A DNA stretch of 64,000 nt from Acidobacteria bacterium UBA2161 (GCA_002328835.1 DCWN01000043.1:107915-171914); one strand, 5' to 3'. Positions 16,827-24,995 are shown, numbered from the stretch's first letter. The notes: generated by a model from the sequence alone, not told the origin. Made by a program: numbers and translations.

Positions 16827-16832
16827 TATAAT
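16827..16832 (+). promoter_or_regulatory. TATAAT box immediately before the cobalamin adenosyltransferase GTG start
   Basis: TATAAT ends 6 bases before the GTG at 16839. With usual spacing, transcription would begin at or next to the start codon, implying a leaderless mRNA. No -35 consensus is visible. Confidence 0.5.
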
Positions 16833-16838
16833 CGGGGC

Positions 16839-17378
16839 GTGTCGATCTACACGCGCACCGGTGACGCCGGCGAGACCGGGCTGTTCGACGGCACGAGGGT
16901 ATCGAAGTCCGATCCGCGGGTCGACGCCTGCGGCGAGATCGACGAGGTCCATGCCCTGCTCGGCCTGGCGCGGGCGCTCCTGACAGATCACGATTTCGTC
17001 GAGATGGTGACCGCCCTGCAGCGCGACCTGTTGGCCATCGGTGCGCGCCTGGCCGATCCGGGCCATCGGATTGCCGATCGCGTCACCAAGATCGACCTGG
17101 ACGCGCGTGCCGTGGAGCGACTGGAGTCGTGGATCGACCGGCTCGACACCGACCTGCCCGAGACGCGGCGCTTCGTGCTGGCGGGCGGCACGCCGGCCGG
17201 CGCGGCCCTGCACGTCGCGCGCTCGGTCTGTCGCCGGGCGGAGCGTCGGATCGTCGGCCTCGGTGCCGGCACCGTCGAGCCCGACGTGCTCCGCTACGTG
17301 AACCGGCTGTCCGACGTGCTCTTCACGCTGGCCCGCGCGGTGAACGCGCGCGCGCGGACGCCCGAGGTCGAGTGGTGA
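16839..17378 (+). CDS. ATP:cob(I)alamin adenosyltransferase, PduO type
   Basis: 179 residues. The N-terminal ATP-binding signature YTRTGDAGETGLFDG is present, as are ACGEIDEVHALLG and the C-terminal ARSVCRRAERRI and NRLSDVLFTLAR motifs of PduO/MMAB-type enzymes. It makes adenosylcobalamin, a cofactor of enzymes such as methylmalonyl-CoA mutase. The GTG start at 16839 matches the family N-terminus (VSIYTRTGDAG) and sits directly after a TATAAT box. It is divergent from mutY. Confidence 0.92.
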   Translation: MSIYTRTGDAGETGLFDGTRVSKSDPRVDACGEIDEVHALLGLARALLTDHDFVEMVTALQRDLLAIGARLADPGHRIADRVTKIDLDARAVERLESWIDRLDTDLPETRRFVLAGGTPAGAALHVARSVCRRAERRIVGLGAGTVEPDVLRYVNRLSDVLFTLARAVNARARTPEVEW

Positions 17379-17394
17379 TCGCCTAGAACCGGTT

Positions 17395-17901
17395 CTAGCC
17401 CGACGCCGTCGCGCCATCCCGCTCCACGAGATACTGTTTCACGCGGTCGAAGATCCGCCGCGCCAGTTCCTGAGAGATCCGCTCCCGGATCGCGCCGCAT
17501 GCCACCATCGTCGTTCCGTCGAGTGTTTCGATTGCCACGTCCCAGCGATCGTGCGCGATTCCCTCGGGCCGGTCTTCGAACGCGGCCGAGACCGCCGTGG
17601 CTGACCGCTGGAATTGCCGGGATTCGTAGGCCGTAATCGGCGTGCCGTTGATGAGCACGCGGGCAGCGGTGATGCGCCCCTTGTCGAGCGTCGTCGCTCC
17701 GTAGGAGAAGGTCTCGTCCGCTTCGCTGAACAGTGTCATCTCGGTGCCCGACGGCACCTCGGCGACGATCTGCCGTCCGTGTTCCAGTTCGTGCGCCAGC
17801 TGGGCGCGCCGGCGCTTGCGAAACCCGTGCAAGGCGGTGCCCAGGCTCGCCGCCGTCACGAGTAGCAGAATGGCGGCGGCGGCGGCGATAAGCTCTTGCA
17901 T
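17395..17901 (-). CDS. Membrane-anchored protein of unknown function
   Basis: 168 residues from an ATG at 17901 (MQELIAAAAAILLLV). Residues 3-22 form one transmembrane anchor, followed by a basic patch (FRKRRRAQ) and a soluble domain of about 140 residues rich in beta strands with no motif I recognise. An upstream in-frame start at 18015 would add an Arg-rich, low-quality extension, so the internal ATG is preferred. It is convergent with the adenosyltransferase and divergent from thiI. Confidence 0.55.
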   Translation of the reverse strand: MQELIAAAAAILLLVTAASLGTALHGFRKRRRAQLAHELEHGRQIVAEVPSGTEMTLFSEADETFSYGATTLDKGRITAARVLINGTPITAYESRQFQRSATAVSAAFEDRPEGIAHDRWDVAIETLDGTTMVACGAIRERISQELARRIFDRVKQYLVERDGATASG

Positions 17902-18134
17902 CGGCCTGAGAACGCGTCTCACGGAGAGGTTGGCGGCAACGGGCGGGCGGCGGAAGGACGCCGCGGCCGAGTCTCGCACGATTCCCTCGGCTTGACAACG
18001 AGGGGCGCGACGCACGGCACCTCGCGTCGGCGGCGTTTGCTGATCGGCGTCTGCCGGGCAGCGTTTGCCGTGCCGGGGCCAGCCGGGTACGATCGCGGGC
18101 TGGAACCGATCGGGAACCCGTCAGTCGGAGATCG

Positions 18135-19328
18135 ATGAAGTCCGTCATCGTCCACTATCAAGAGATCGCGCTGAAGGGCGGCAATCGGCCCTGGTTCATC
18201 TCGCGGCTGGTCCGCAACCTGCGCGCGCTCACGGCCGACCTGGGCGTTGCGAAGGTGCGGGCGCTCATGGGGCGGATCGAGCTGGAGCTGGAGCCCCACG
18301 TCGATTGGGTGGCGCTCGCCGACCGGTTGAGCCGCGTCTTCGGTCTAGCGAACTTCGCCCGGGCCGGGCGAGTGGCTAGCGGCGATGTGGACGAGATCGC
18401 GGCGGCCGTGCTGGCCGATCTCGATGACCGGCAGCCGGCGACGTTCAGGGTGTCCGCGCGGCGCGCCGACAAGCGCTATCCGCTCACCTCACCCCAAGTC
18501 GAGCGGGAGGTCGGCGGGCGGATCAAGCAGGCGAAGGGCTGGACGGTGAATCTGTCAGCGCCCGAACTGACGGTGCGCCTGGAAATCCTGACCGACGAGA
18601 CGTTCTACTCGTTCGAGAAGACGCGCGGCGCGGGGGGGCTGCCGAGCGGCGTGAGCGGGCGCGTGGCGTGCCTGCTCTCTGGCGGCATCGACTCGCCGGT
18701 CGCGGCGTACCGGCTGATGAAGCGTGGCTGCCGCGTGCACTTCATCCACTTCCACAGCTACCCGATTCTCTCGAAGGCGTCGCAGGACAAGGTTCGCGAG
18801 ATCGCCGCTCTGCTCACGCGGTCGCAGCTCCGCTCGCGGCTGACGATGGTGGCGTTCGGTGAGATCCAGCGGCAAGTCGTGCTGACGGTGCCGCTGCCGC
18901 TCCGCGTGGTGATCTACCGTCGGTTGATGCTCCGGATCGCGGACCGGCTCGCGCGCGAGTCGCGCGCCCGCGCCTTGGTGACCGGAGAGGTCGTGGGACA
19001 GGTGGCCTCGCAGACGCTCGAGAACCTGGCCGTGATCAACGACGTGACGCGCCTACCCGTCCTGCGGCCGCTGATCGGCCTCGACAAGAACGAGATCTCG
19101 GACGAGGCGATCCGGATCGGCACCTATCCGATCTCGATCATTCCCGACCAGGACTGCTGTCAGCTGTTCACGCCGAAGCACCCGGCGACACGGGCCAGCA
19201 TCGCAGAGGCCGAGGCCGCCGAAGCCGGCCTGCCGGTCGACGAGATCGTCGAGCAGGCCGTCGCGGAGGCGGAGGTCGAGCATCTGAGCTATCCGCCGAA
19301 GCCAACCGCCGTGCTGTCCGCGGGCTGA
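18135..19328 (+). CDS. thiI: tRNA 4-thiouridine synthase ThiI (without rhodanese domain)
   Basis: 397 residues. An N-terminal ferredoxin-like region and a THUMP RNA-binding domain extend to about residue 165, followed by a PP-loop ATPase with SGGIDSPVAAYRLMKRG. The C-terminal segment has DQDCCQLFTPKHP, as in ThiI proteins that lack a fused rhodanese domain. It catalyses sulfur transfer to U8 of tRNA and can supply sulfur for thiamine thiazole synthesis. A separate sulfurtransferase (such as the rhodanese at 24210 or an IscS-like enzyme) would supply sulfur, but that link is speculative. Confidence 0.92.
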   Translation: MKSVIVHYQEIALKGGNRPWFISRLVRNLRALTADLGVAKVRALMGRIELELEPHVDWVALADRLSRVFGLANFARAGRVASGDVDEIAAAVLADLDDRQPATFRVSARRADKRYPLTSPQVEREVGGRIKQAKGWTVNLSAPELTVRLEILTDETFYSFEKTRGAGGLPSGVSGRVACLLSGGIDSPVAAYRLMKRGCRVHFIHFHSYPILSKASQDKVREIAALLTRSQLRSRLTMVAFGEIQRQVVLTVPLPLRVVIYRRLMLRIADRLARESRARALVTGEVVGQVASQTLENLAVINDVTRLPVLRPLIGLDKNEISDEAIRIGTYPISIIPDQDCCQLFTPKHPATRASIAEAEAAEAGLPVDEIVEQAVAEAEVEHLSYPPKPTAVLSAG

Positions 19329-19331
19329 CCG

Positions 19332-19775
19332 TTATCCGGTCTGCAGTAGCTCGGTGCCGGTCAGCGGTCCGATGCACGTCGAACCGGCGTAGTCGACCCG
19401 GATCGTGTTGCCTTGGAGGCGGGCCACGCCGGTCAGCTGGAAGGCACAGGTCAATCCCTGGGGCGTCGTCGCCAGGCCGCTCACCGAGAGTTGCAGCGTG
19501 TCGCCGCTGAGTTGGCCGGTCCCGTCGCCGGTCAGCAGGATGCCGTCACAGTTTGCCGAGAACGTGCCGCTGAGGCCGTCGCCGTCGGGCGCGAGGCTCC
19601 AGTCGAAGTCCTGGCATGCGTCGGTCACCTGCTGGAGGTCGGCCGACCGCCACCTGCCGAGGTACCCTTCGAGTTGGTCAGACGACGAGGTCGGGGAGCT
19701 GGCCCGCTGCAGGTCGCAGCCGCCCGTCAAAATCGTGATCGCAGCCAACAGGGTTGTAACGGTTCGTCGCCCCAT
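19332..19775 (-). CDS. Small lipoprotein of unknown function
   Basis: 147 residues. A signal peptide with a lipobox (ITILTGGC, Cys at about 20) is followed by a domain with a repeated Leu-Ser-Gly pattern and paired cysteines. The ATG at 19775 has a GGAGGG four bases upstream; the in-frame GTG at 19787 has less support. The gene is convergent with thiI, with only three bases between stops. No homologous family is recognised. It is probably anchored in the outer or inner membrane leaflet. Confidence 0.6.
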   Translation of the reverse strand: MGRRTVTTLLAAITILTGGCDLQRASSPTSSSDQLEGYLGRWRSADLQQVTDACQDFDWSLAPDGDGLSGTFSANCDGILLTGDGTGQLSGDTLQLSVSGLATTPQGLTCAFQLTGVARLQGNTIRVDYAGSTCIGPLTGTELLQTG

Positions 19776-19850
19776 GGTGCCCTCCACCGCCCTGAAATGG
19801 GCTCGAAAGCAACGTGAGGCGAACTAGAGTGCAAGCGCGCTGCCAGTTGG

Positions 19851-20387
19851 CTACTGGAACCCGTGCCGGTGGAGGTGTCCGTCGAGATAGTCGCGTAGCG
19901 CCTCCCGCGTGCTGCGGAACGCGAGTTCATCCCACGGGAGCTCGTCTCGAGTGAAGAGCCGGATCTCGAGTGACTCGTCGCAATGGCAGAGCGTGCCCCC
20001 GGTCGCCGTCGCGGCATACACGGCGATGACCGGCGCACGGCCGGCGTACGAATAGATGCTGACCAGCCCGTCGAGTCGGACGGCGAGCCCGGCCTCTTCG
20101 AGCGCCTCGCGGATCGCCGCGGCCTTGATCTCCTCGCCGCGGTCGACGTAGCCCCCGGGAAAGACCCACTTGCCGTAGCCGGGTTCGATGGCCCGCCGCA
20201 CGAGCACGATCCGCTCGTCGTCCATCGCGATGATCGTGCCGACCGCCAGCTTCGGGTCGAGATAGACGATGTGATCGCACGTCACGCAGACGAGCCGCTC
20301 GGGTTCGCCGGGCTTGAGCCGCCGCCGCTCGAGCGCGTCGCCGCACAGCGGGCAGAAGCGGTAGGCAGGTTCTTCGGCTGGCGTCAT
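19851..20387 (-). CDS. Nudix hydrolase with N-terminal zinc ribbon
   Basis: 178 residues. The first 40 residues contain CPLCGD and CVTCDH, a C4 zinc ribbon like that of NudC-type and related Nudix proteins. The Nudix box is intact (GGYVDRGEEIKAAAIREALE, then EAG). The combination suggests a nucleoside-diphosphate-linked substrate such as ADP-ribose or NADH, but specificity cannot be read from the sequence. The start at 20387 (MTPAEEP) is preferred to an ATG nine codons upstream that would approach the divergent def promoter. Confidence 0.85.
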   Translation of the reverse strand: MTPAEEPAYRFCPLCGDALERRRLKPGEPERLVCVTCDHIVYLDPKLAVGTIIAMDDERIVLVRRAIEPGYGKWVFPGGYVDRGEEIKAAAIREALEEAGLAVRLDGLVSIYSYAGRAPVIAVYAATATGGTLCHCDESLEIRLFTRDELPWDELAFRSTREALRDYLDGHLHRHGFQ

Positions 20388-20415
20388 CGGGTCAGGGCCG
20401 TGGGTTCGCCTCACG

Positions 20416-20421
20416 TATAAT
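20416..20421 (+). promoter_or_regulatory. def: TATAAT box immediately before def
   Basis: TATAAT ends 7 bases before the def ATG at 20429, implying a leaderless or near-leaderless transcript, as at 16827. Confidence 0.5.
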
Positions 20422-20428
20422 CGGCGGG

Positions 20429-20953
20429 ATGTCCATCCTGAGAGTCGCGCGCATGGGCAACCCCGTGCTGCGCGAGCCGGCGCGCCAGGTCGATCCCTCC
20501 GAGCTGCGAACGCCGGCGGTGCAGAAGCTTATCGACGACATGATCCAGACGATGGTCGAGTATCAGGGCATCGGCCTCGCGGGCCCGCAGGTGCACGAGC
20601 GGCGCCGGATCTTCGTGGCCGGAGTGGAGAACGGCGACGACCCGACGCGGCTGACCGTCGTCGTCAACCCCGAACTGACGCTGCGGGGTGATCCGCAAGT
20701 CGAAGACTGGGAAGGCTGCCTGAGCATTCCCGATCTGCGCGGCAAGGTGCCACGCGCGCCAGAGGTCGAGTTGAACGCGCTCGACCGGCACGGTGAGCCG
20801 CTGCGGCTGACGGCCCACGGCTTCGCCGCGCGCGTCATCCAGCACGAGACGGACCACCTCGACGGCGTGCTGTTCGTCGATCGCATGCGGTCGTTCGACT
20901 CCCTGACTCATCTCGACGAGTTCTCCCGCTTCTGGACTCCAGAGCAGGAGTAG
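20429..20953 (+). CDS. def: Peptide deformylase
   Basis: 174 residues with all three canonical motifs: GIGLAGPQ, EGCLSIP and QHETDHLDG. The motif Cys and the two His bind the catalytic metal and the motif Glu is the general base. It removes the N-formyl group from new proteins. Length and motif spacing are normal. The start at 20429 fits the family N-terminus (SILRVARMGNPVLREPA). No fmt gene is adjacent. Confidence 0.96.
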   Translation: MSILRVARMGNPVLREPARQVDPSELRTPAVQKLIDDMIQTMVEYQGIGLAGPQVHERRRIFVAGVENGDDPTRLTVVVNPELTLRGDPQVEDWEGCLSIPDLRGKVPRAPEVELNALDRHGEPLRLTAHGFAARVIQHETDHLDGVLFVDRMRSFDSLTHLDEFSRFWTPEQE

Positions 20954-20992
20954 TCCACCGATCGACGCGCTTCCGCGGCGACTCCCGACGCT

Positions 20993-22633
20993 TCATGACT
21001 CACGGCGTTTCTTTTCGCTGGCGCGCTCGGCCTTGAGGCGCTCCAGGTCCACCTCCGAGTGATCCGTGAACCGCATCGCCTCGGCCACGGCGCGATGTCC
21101 CGCCTGCTCGGCGATCAGCGTGTGCATCGCCTGGCAGACCCGCCGGTAGGCCGGGTGGCCCTGCGGCGCGCTGCGCAGCTCGATGACGTGCATCGCTTCG
21201 CGGGCGTTCATCTGCATGTAGAACCGGACGCGGTAGGCCATGGCGACCGCGTAGGGCGCCACCCGCTCGAGGCCCGCGTCGTGCAGCGCGTCGTGCAACG
21301 CGGCCGACGATTCCATGACTTCGCGCCAGTCGGCCAGCGCTCCGGCCTCCTCGAGCGCCGCGGGTTCGGTGAACCCGTGGGTGGGCGTCAGATCTTGCCA
21401 CTCGATCGTCAGCAGTCGATGGCGCTGCAGATCGCGAAACGCGCCGTAGTCCGACAGCACGTCGAACCGATACCCGGTCCGTTCGAAGGCGCGCCCCGGC
21501 TTGTGGCGCCGATTGGTCCGGTCGCCGATATAGGCGGCCAGCACCGCCGCGCGGTCGGCTGACGACATCTGCCGCGCGACGTCGAGCAGTTGATCGTCCG
21601 GGAGGTCCGAGGCAGCGTACAGTGCGGCCGCGACGATCTTCACCTCGCCGTCCGGATCGAAGTCGACCAGGGTCACCTCGTCGCGCGTCGAGCGGTCGAT
21701 GCCGTCCAGGACGGTGTCGGAGACACCTCTGATCGCGGATCGCGTCTCGCTCAAGTACTCGCTCCAGCGACCGCCGCGGTCGGGTCGGTCGACCCGGGTG
21801 AGGAACGCCGGGATCACCTTGCGCAACTCGGCGAGCATCGCGTCGGCGTAGCGTCGTGCCTCGGCCAGCGGATGCGCGCGCATCTGGAGCAGCATCGCCT
21901 CGTAGGCCTGGCCCGAACCGAAAATGCCGACGTTCGACTGGGTCGCCGCCGGCAGCAGGCCCCGGAGCGTGTCGAGAGCCTTGGCGCGGATCGCCGCGCG
22001 ATAGACGCCGTCGGAATCGTCGGGGTCCTTCGGATGCCGCGCCCGGTAGTAGGCCTGCATCGGTTCGACCCATTGCGCATACACCTCGAACGCCCGGTCC
22101 AGGGTCTGGGCGAAGCGCGCGCGGATCGGCGTGCCGTCGAGTTCCTCCGGCACCAGATACTTCCAGCGACCGCCCGGCCGATCGGTATACGGCACGTAGC
22201 GCGTCGACTGCTCGAGGTAGGCGGCCAGCCGGCCGCGCTCCAGAATCTTCGTCAGCAGGTTCGACGCGCTCTCGCACGCGACATGGGCGCCACCCAACTG
22301 CGCAACCGAGTCGTCGCCGTACTCGCTAAAGACACGCGTGAAGAGCCGCTCGGCGCGCTCCACGCCGACGGCCGGCGTCTCGGCATCCGCGGCGCCGACG
22401 TTGTCCGAGAACTCGTCGAGGAACAACCGCCGCAGCGACTTCGCCGACCGCGAGTAGCGCGCGAAGAGGGCGCCCTTGACCACGTCGGGGAGGTTGGTCA
22501 GCGCGAAGACCGGTCCGTCGAGATTCGTGAAGTACGGGGCGAGGCGCCGACGTTCGTCCTCGGTGAACGATTCGGCGGGCGAGCGGGCTTCGGGCACGCC
22601 GTATAATAGTCGGGCTGCGCGAGAACGCGTCAA
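20993..22633 (-). CDS. Tandem ThyX-like (FAD-dependent thymidylate synthase superfamily) protein
   Basis: 546 residues, about twice the length of ThyX. Both halves carry ThyX-like segments: the first includes YLEQSTRYVPYTD and later ALDTLRGLLPAATQSNVG; the second includes QRHRLLTIEWQDLTPTHG, where RHR stands in place of the ThyX RHRxxS-type motif, and later MQMNAREAMHVIELRSAPQG. This suggests an internal duplication with one half degenerate. It could make dTMP from dUMP with methylene-THF and FAD, or be a divergent relative with another role. The gene is convergent with def and divergent from the thioesterase at 22653. Confidence 0.7.
   Translation of the reverse strand: MTRSRAARLLYGVPEARSPAESFTEDERRRLAPYFTNLDGPVFALTNLPDVVKGALFARYSRSAKSLRRLFLDEFSDNVGAADAETPAVGVERAERLFTRVFSEYGDDSVAQLGGAHVACESASNLLTKILERGRLAAYLEQSTRYVPYTDRPGGRWKYLVPEELDGTPIRARFAQTLDRAFEVYAQWVEPMQAYYRARHPKDPDDSDGVYRAAIRAKALDTLRGLLPAATQSNVGIFGSGQAYEAMLLQMRAHPLAEARRYADAMLAELRKVIPAFLTRVDRPDRGGRWSEYLSETRSAIRGVSDTVLDGIDRSTRDEVTLVDFDPDGEVKIVAAALYAASDLPDDQLLDVARQMSSADRAAVLAAYIGDRTNRRHKPGRAFERTGYRFDVLSDYGAFRDLQRHRLLTIEWQDLTPTHGFTEPAALEEAGALADWREVMESSAALHDALHDAGLERVAPYAVAMAYRVRFYMQMNAREAMHVIELRSAPQGHPAYRRVCQAMHTLIAEQAGHRAVAEAMRFTDHSEVDLERLKAERASEKKRRES
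22602..22607 (+). promoter_or_regulatory. Putative -10 (TATAAT) for the thioesterase-selenoprotein-MBL operon
   Basis: TATAAT lies 45 bases before the ATG at 22653, within the 5' end of the divergent ThyX-like gene. No -35 consensus is visible. Confidence 0.4.
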
Positions 22634-22652
22634 CCTCGCGCCGTCGTGGCCG

Positions 22653-23111
22653 ATGCCCCCGACCTTCCATCATTCGATCACCGTCCGCTTCCGCGACTGC
22701 GACGAACTGGGACACGTCAACAACGCGGTCTACTTCACCTACCTGGAGGAGGCTCGCTGGGCCTTCTTTCGACATATCCAGGAGCGGCTCCTGGCGCACG
22801 GCTGGAACCAGGGGGCCGATGTGCCGACCCAGCCGGGGACGATTCTGGCGCACGCCGAGTGTGACTACCGCTCGGAAGCCAAGTACGGCGATGTCCTGGA
22901 GGTTGGCGTGACGGTGGCCTCGGTCGGCCGCTCGAGTTTCGGCTACGAGTACGAAGTGGTCGACGCGGTGACCGGGCGGCTCGTGGCGAACGCCAAGTCC
23001 GTGCAGGTGTCGTACGACGCCGCCGCGAAGCGATCGATTCCCATTCCCGACGCGCTGCGCGCCACGCTCGAGGAGTGCCTCGCTGACCCTGCCGCGCAGG
23101 AGTCGAGATGA
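22653..23111 (+). CDS. Acyl-CoA thioesterase, 4-hydroxybenzoyl-CoA thioesterase (hotdog) family
   Basis: 152 residues with the YbgC/FadM-type signature FRDCDELGHVNNAVYFTYL near the N-terminus, where the Asp is the usual catalytic residue. It would hydrolyse short or medium acyl-CoA thioesters. The start at 22653 (MPPTFHHSITV) fits the family. The stop overlaps the start of the selenoprotein gene by four bases (ATGA), so both are expressed together. Confidence 0.88.
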   Translation: MPPTFHHSITVRFRDCDELGHVNNAVYFTYLEEARWAFFRHIQERLLAHGWNQGADVPTQPGTILAHAECDYRSEAKYGDVLEVGVTVASVGRSSFGYEYEVVDAVTGRLVANAKSVQVSYDAAAKRSIPIPDALRATLEECLADPAAQESR

Positions 23112-23335
23112 CCAAACCGACCGTGCAGATCTTCGGCAAGGACACCTGACCGTACACCTCTGCCGCCCGTGAGGACTACGGCACGCGAGGCTTCGAAGTC
23201 GACTACGTCAATGTCAAGGCTGACGCCGATGGGTTCCGCCGGATGCTGGAGCATTCCGCGGGGCGGCGCGACGTGCCGGTCATCGTCGACGGCGGCCAGG
23301 TGACGATCGGCTTCGGCGGCACCTGAGGGGTCTGA
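23108..23335 (+). CDS. UXX-star glutaredoxin-like selenoprotein with two selenocysteines (UGA read-through)
   Basis: Reading two UGA codons as selenocysteine gives a complete 75-residue glutaredoxin-like protein. It begins MTKPTVQIFGKDT, then Sec14 (TGA at 23147-23149) in U-P-Y-T at the place of the redox C-P-Y-C. The cis-Pro loop DVPVIVDGG follows at about 55-63. It ends FGGT-Sec73-G-V-stop (TGA at 23324-23326, stop TGA at 23333-23335). A C-terminal Sec followed by two residues and a stop is what gives the UXX-star (seleno)protein family its name. The ATG overlaps the thioesterase stop (ATGA) and the MBL gene follows after 28 bases. Each UGA is followed by a hairpin (23150-23181 and 23338-23352). 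A normal caller would miss this gene. No Cys is present to replace Sec. Function is probably thiol/selenol redox; substrate unknown. Confidence 0.85.
23150..23181 (+). promoter_or_regulatory. Candidate SECIS hairpin for Sec14
   Basis: Begins directly after the UGA at 23147. CCGTA pairs with TACGG (5 bp), an internal CA/AC loop follows, then CCTC pairs with GAGG around a 10-base loop. Bacterial SECIS elements lie just downstream of the UGA inside the coding sequence. The fold was found by eye. Confidence 0.5.
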
Positions 23336-23337
23336 CG

Positions 23338-23352
23338 GCTGCCGGTGGCAGC
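23338..23352 (+). promoter_or_regulatory. Candidate SECIS hairpin for Sec73
   Basis: GCTGCC-GGT-GGCAGC, a perfect 6-bp stem with a GGU loop starting 11 bases after the UGA. Distance and G/U apical loop resemble the E. coli fdhF SECIS. It lies beyond the stop codon, so it is not constrained by the protein sequence. Confidence 0.55.
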
Positions 23353-23363
23353 TGTTCTGCGGC

Positions 23364-24164
23364 ATGCGCTACGAAGTGATCCCGGCGCACAATCCGGGCC
23401 CCTACACCGGGGACGGCAACAACACCTACTACCTGCCCGGTGCGACACCAGTGCTGATTGATGCTGGCACCGGCGATCCACGCCATCTCGACGGCGTGGC
23501 CGCCGCGGTCGCGGCCATGCCTGGCGGCGCGCCGCTGCAAGTGCTGGTCACGCACGGCCACGCCGATCACGCATCGGGCATCGACGCGCTGCAGGCTCGG
23601 TGGCCCGCGGCGACGGCGGCCAAGATGCCCTGGCCCGAGCGGGACCGACACTACGCGGCGTCGTGGTCGCCGCTTGCCGACGGCGATTTGGTCCCCGCCG
23701 GCGACGGCACACTCCGGGCCGTGCACACGCCGGGGCATGCTCCGGACCATCTCTGCTTCCTCGATGAGGTGTCGGGCCTGATGTTCGCGGGGGATCTGGC
23801 CGTCAGCGGCGGCACGGTGATGATTCCCGGGAGCGCGGGCGGCGATCTGTCCGCGTACCTCGCATCGCTCGACCGCGTCCTGAAGCTCGGGCCCGTGCGA
23901 CTACTGCCGGCGCACGGGCCGGCAGTCGACGACCCCGCGTCACTCATTCAGAGCTACCTCGACCACCGTCAGCTACGAGAAGACCAGATCCTCGCCGCCC
24001 TTCGCGGTGGCGTGGACACCATCGACGCCTTGGTGGCGCACGTCTACCCGGGCCTGGACGCCGCGCTCGTGCCGGCGGCGCGCGAGAGCGCGACCGCGCA
24101 TCTCGAGAAGCTCAGGTCCGAGCAGCAGATTCGCTGCGAGGCCGACCGCTGGAGCGTCAACTGA
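23364..24164 (+). CDS. MBL-fold metallo-hydrolase (LACTB2-like)
   Basis: 266 residues. The metal motif THGHADH lies at about residues 57-63, with further ligands in HTPGHAPDH, FAGDLAVSG and LLPAHGP. The last 70 residues form a helical tail like the winged-helix C-terminal domain of LACTB2-type proteins (REDQILAAL, then a basic helix). The gene is third in the thioesterase-selenoprotein-MBL operon. RNA or thioester substrates have been linked to this fold; the substrate here is unknown. Confidence 0.82.
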   Translation: MRYEVIPAHNPGPYTGDGNNTYYLPGATPVLIDAGTGDPRHLDGVAAAVAAMPGGAPLQVLVTHGHADHASGIDALQARWPAATAAKMPWPERDRHYAASWSPLADGDLVPAGDGTLRAVHTPGHAPDHLCFLDEVSGLMFAGDLAVSGGTVMIPGSAGGDLSAYLASLDRVLKLGPVRLLPAHGPAVDDPASLIQSYLDHRQLREDQILAALRGGVDTIDALVAHVYPGLDAALVPAARESATAHLEKLRSEQQIRCEADRWSVN

Positions 24165-24209
24165 CGCCCGGCGTTCACTGCACTCTGGCTTGTGAAACAA
24201 TCTGACTCC

Positions 24210-24995
24210 ATGGGCGCGAATCCAAAGGGCTATGCGAATCCCGAACTGGTCATCGCGCCGAGCGAACTGACCGCGCTGCTGGATTCGACGACTGAGGCAG
24301 CCGCGCCCGCCCTCCTCGACGTGCGTCCCGCCGAGGATTTCGCCGCCGGCCATCTCCCCGGGGCCTGCCATTTCGATCTGTACGGCCTCACCCTGCTCGA
24401 CACCGATCCTGCGCCGCTCGACGCGTTCATGTTCATGATCAAGACGCTGCTCGCCAGCCGCGGCGTCTCCGCCGACGCTCCCGCGATCGTCTATGACGAC
24501 AAGACGGGCATGCGCGCGGCGCGCGCATTCTGGTTTCTCGACTACTTCGGACACCGCCAGGCGCGCGGCTGGGAAGTGGCCCAAGGCCAGTCCGAACGGT
24601 TGGCCACCTGGCGGGACCTCGCCGACCGCCTGGGGCAACCTGGCGTCGTGATGCTCGATACACGGACCGACGGCGAGTATGCCGGGACCACGAAGCGCGC
24701 GCGGCGCGGCGGCGCCGTGCCCGGTGCCGTGCACGTCGAATGGACCCGCAGTCTGGACGCCGACGGCGAGTTCAAGCCCGCAGCGGCCTTGCAGGCGATG
24801 TACGACGCCGCGGGTGTCACGGCCGACAAGGAGATTCTCGCCTACTGCCACGGTGGCTACCGCTCCGCCCACAGCTATCTCGCCCTGCGGCTGCTCGGCT
24901 ACCCGCGGGTCCGCAACTACGTCGGGTCGTGGAAGGAATGGGGCGACAGGGAAGACCTGCCGATCGAGCAGCCGGTGTCCGAACCGGCGGGTTGA
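24210..24995 (+). CDS. Tandem rhodanese-domain sulfurtransferase with a shortened first domain
   Basis: 261 residues from ATG 24210; an in-frame GTG at 24192 is possible. Domain 1 (about 10-120) has the LDVRPAEDFAAGHLPGA start, but its loop reads AIVYDDKTGMRAAR with no Cys, and the segment that normally links it to domain 2 is much shorter than in typical sulfurtransferases. Domain 2 has LDTRTDGEYAGTTK and the active-site loop with Cys213 in CHGGYRS. Only the second domain can form a persulfide. It transfers sulfane sulfur to thiols or cyanide. It is close to the selenoprotein operon, so a joint sulfur/selenium role is possible but unproven. Confidence 0.82.
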   Translation: MGANPKGYANPELVIAPSELTALLDSTTEAAAPALLDVRPAEDFAAGHLPGACHFDLYGLTLLDTDPAPLDAFMFMIKTLLASRGVSADAPAIVYDDKTGMRAARAFWFLDYFGHRQARGWEVAQGQSERLATWRDLADRLGQPGVVMLDTRTDGEYAGTTKRARRGGAVPGAVHVEWTRSLDADGEFKPAAALQAMYDAAGVTADKEILAYCHGGYRSAHSYLALRLLGYPRVRNYVGSWKEWGDREDLPIEQPVSEPAG

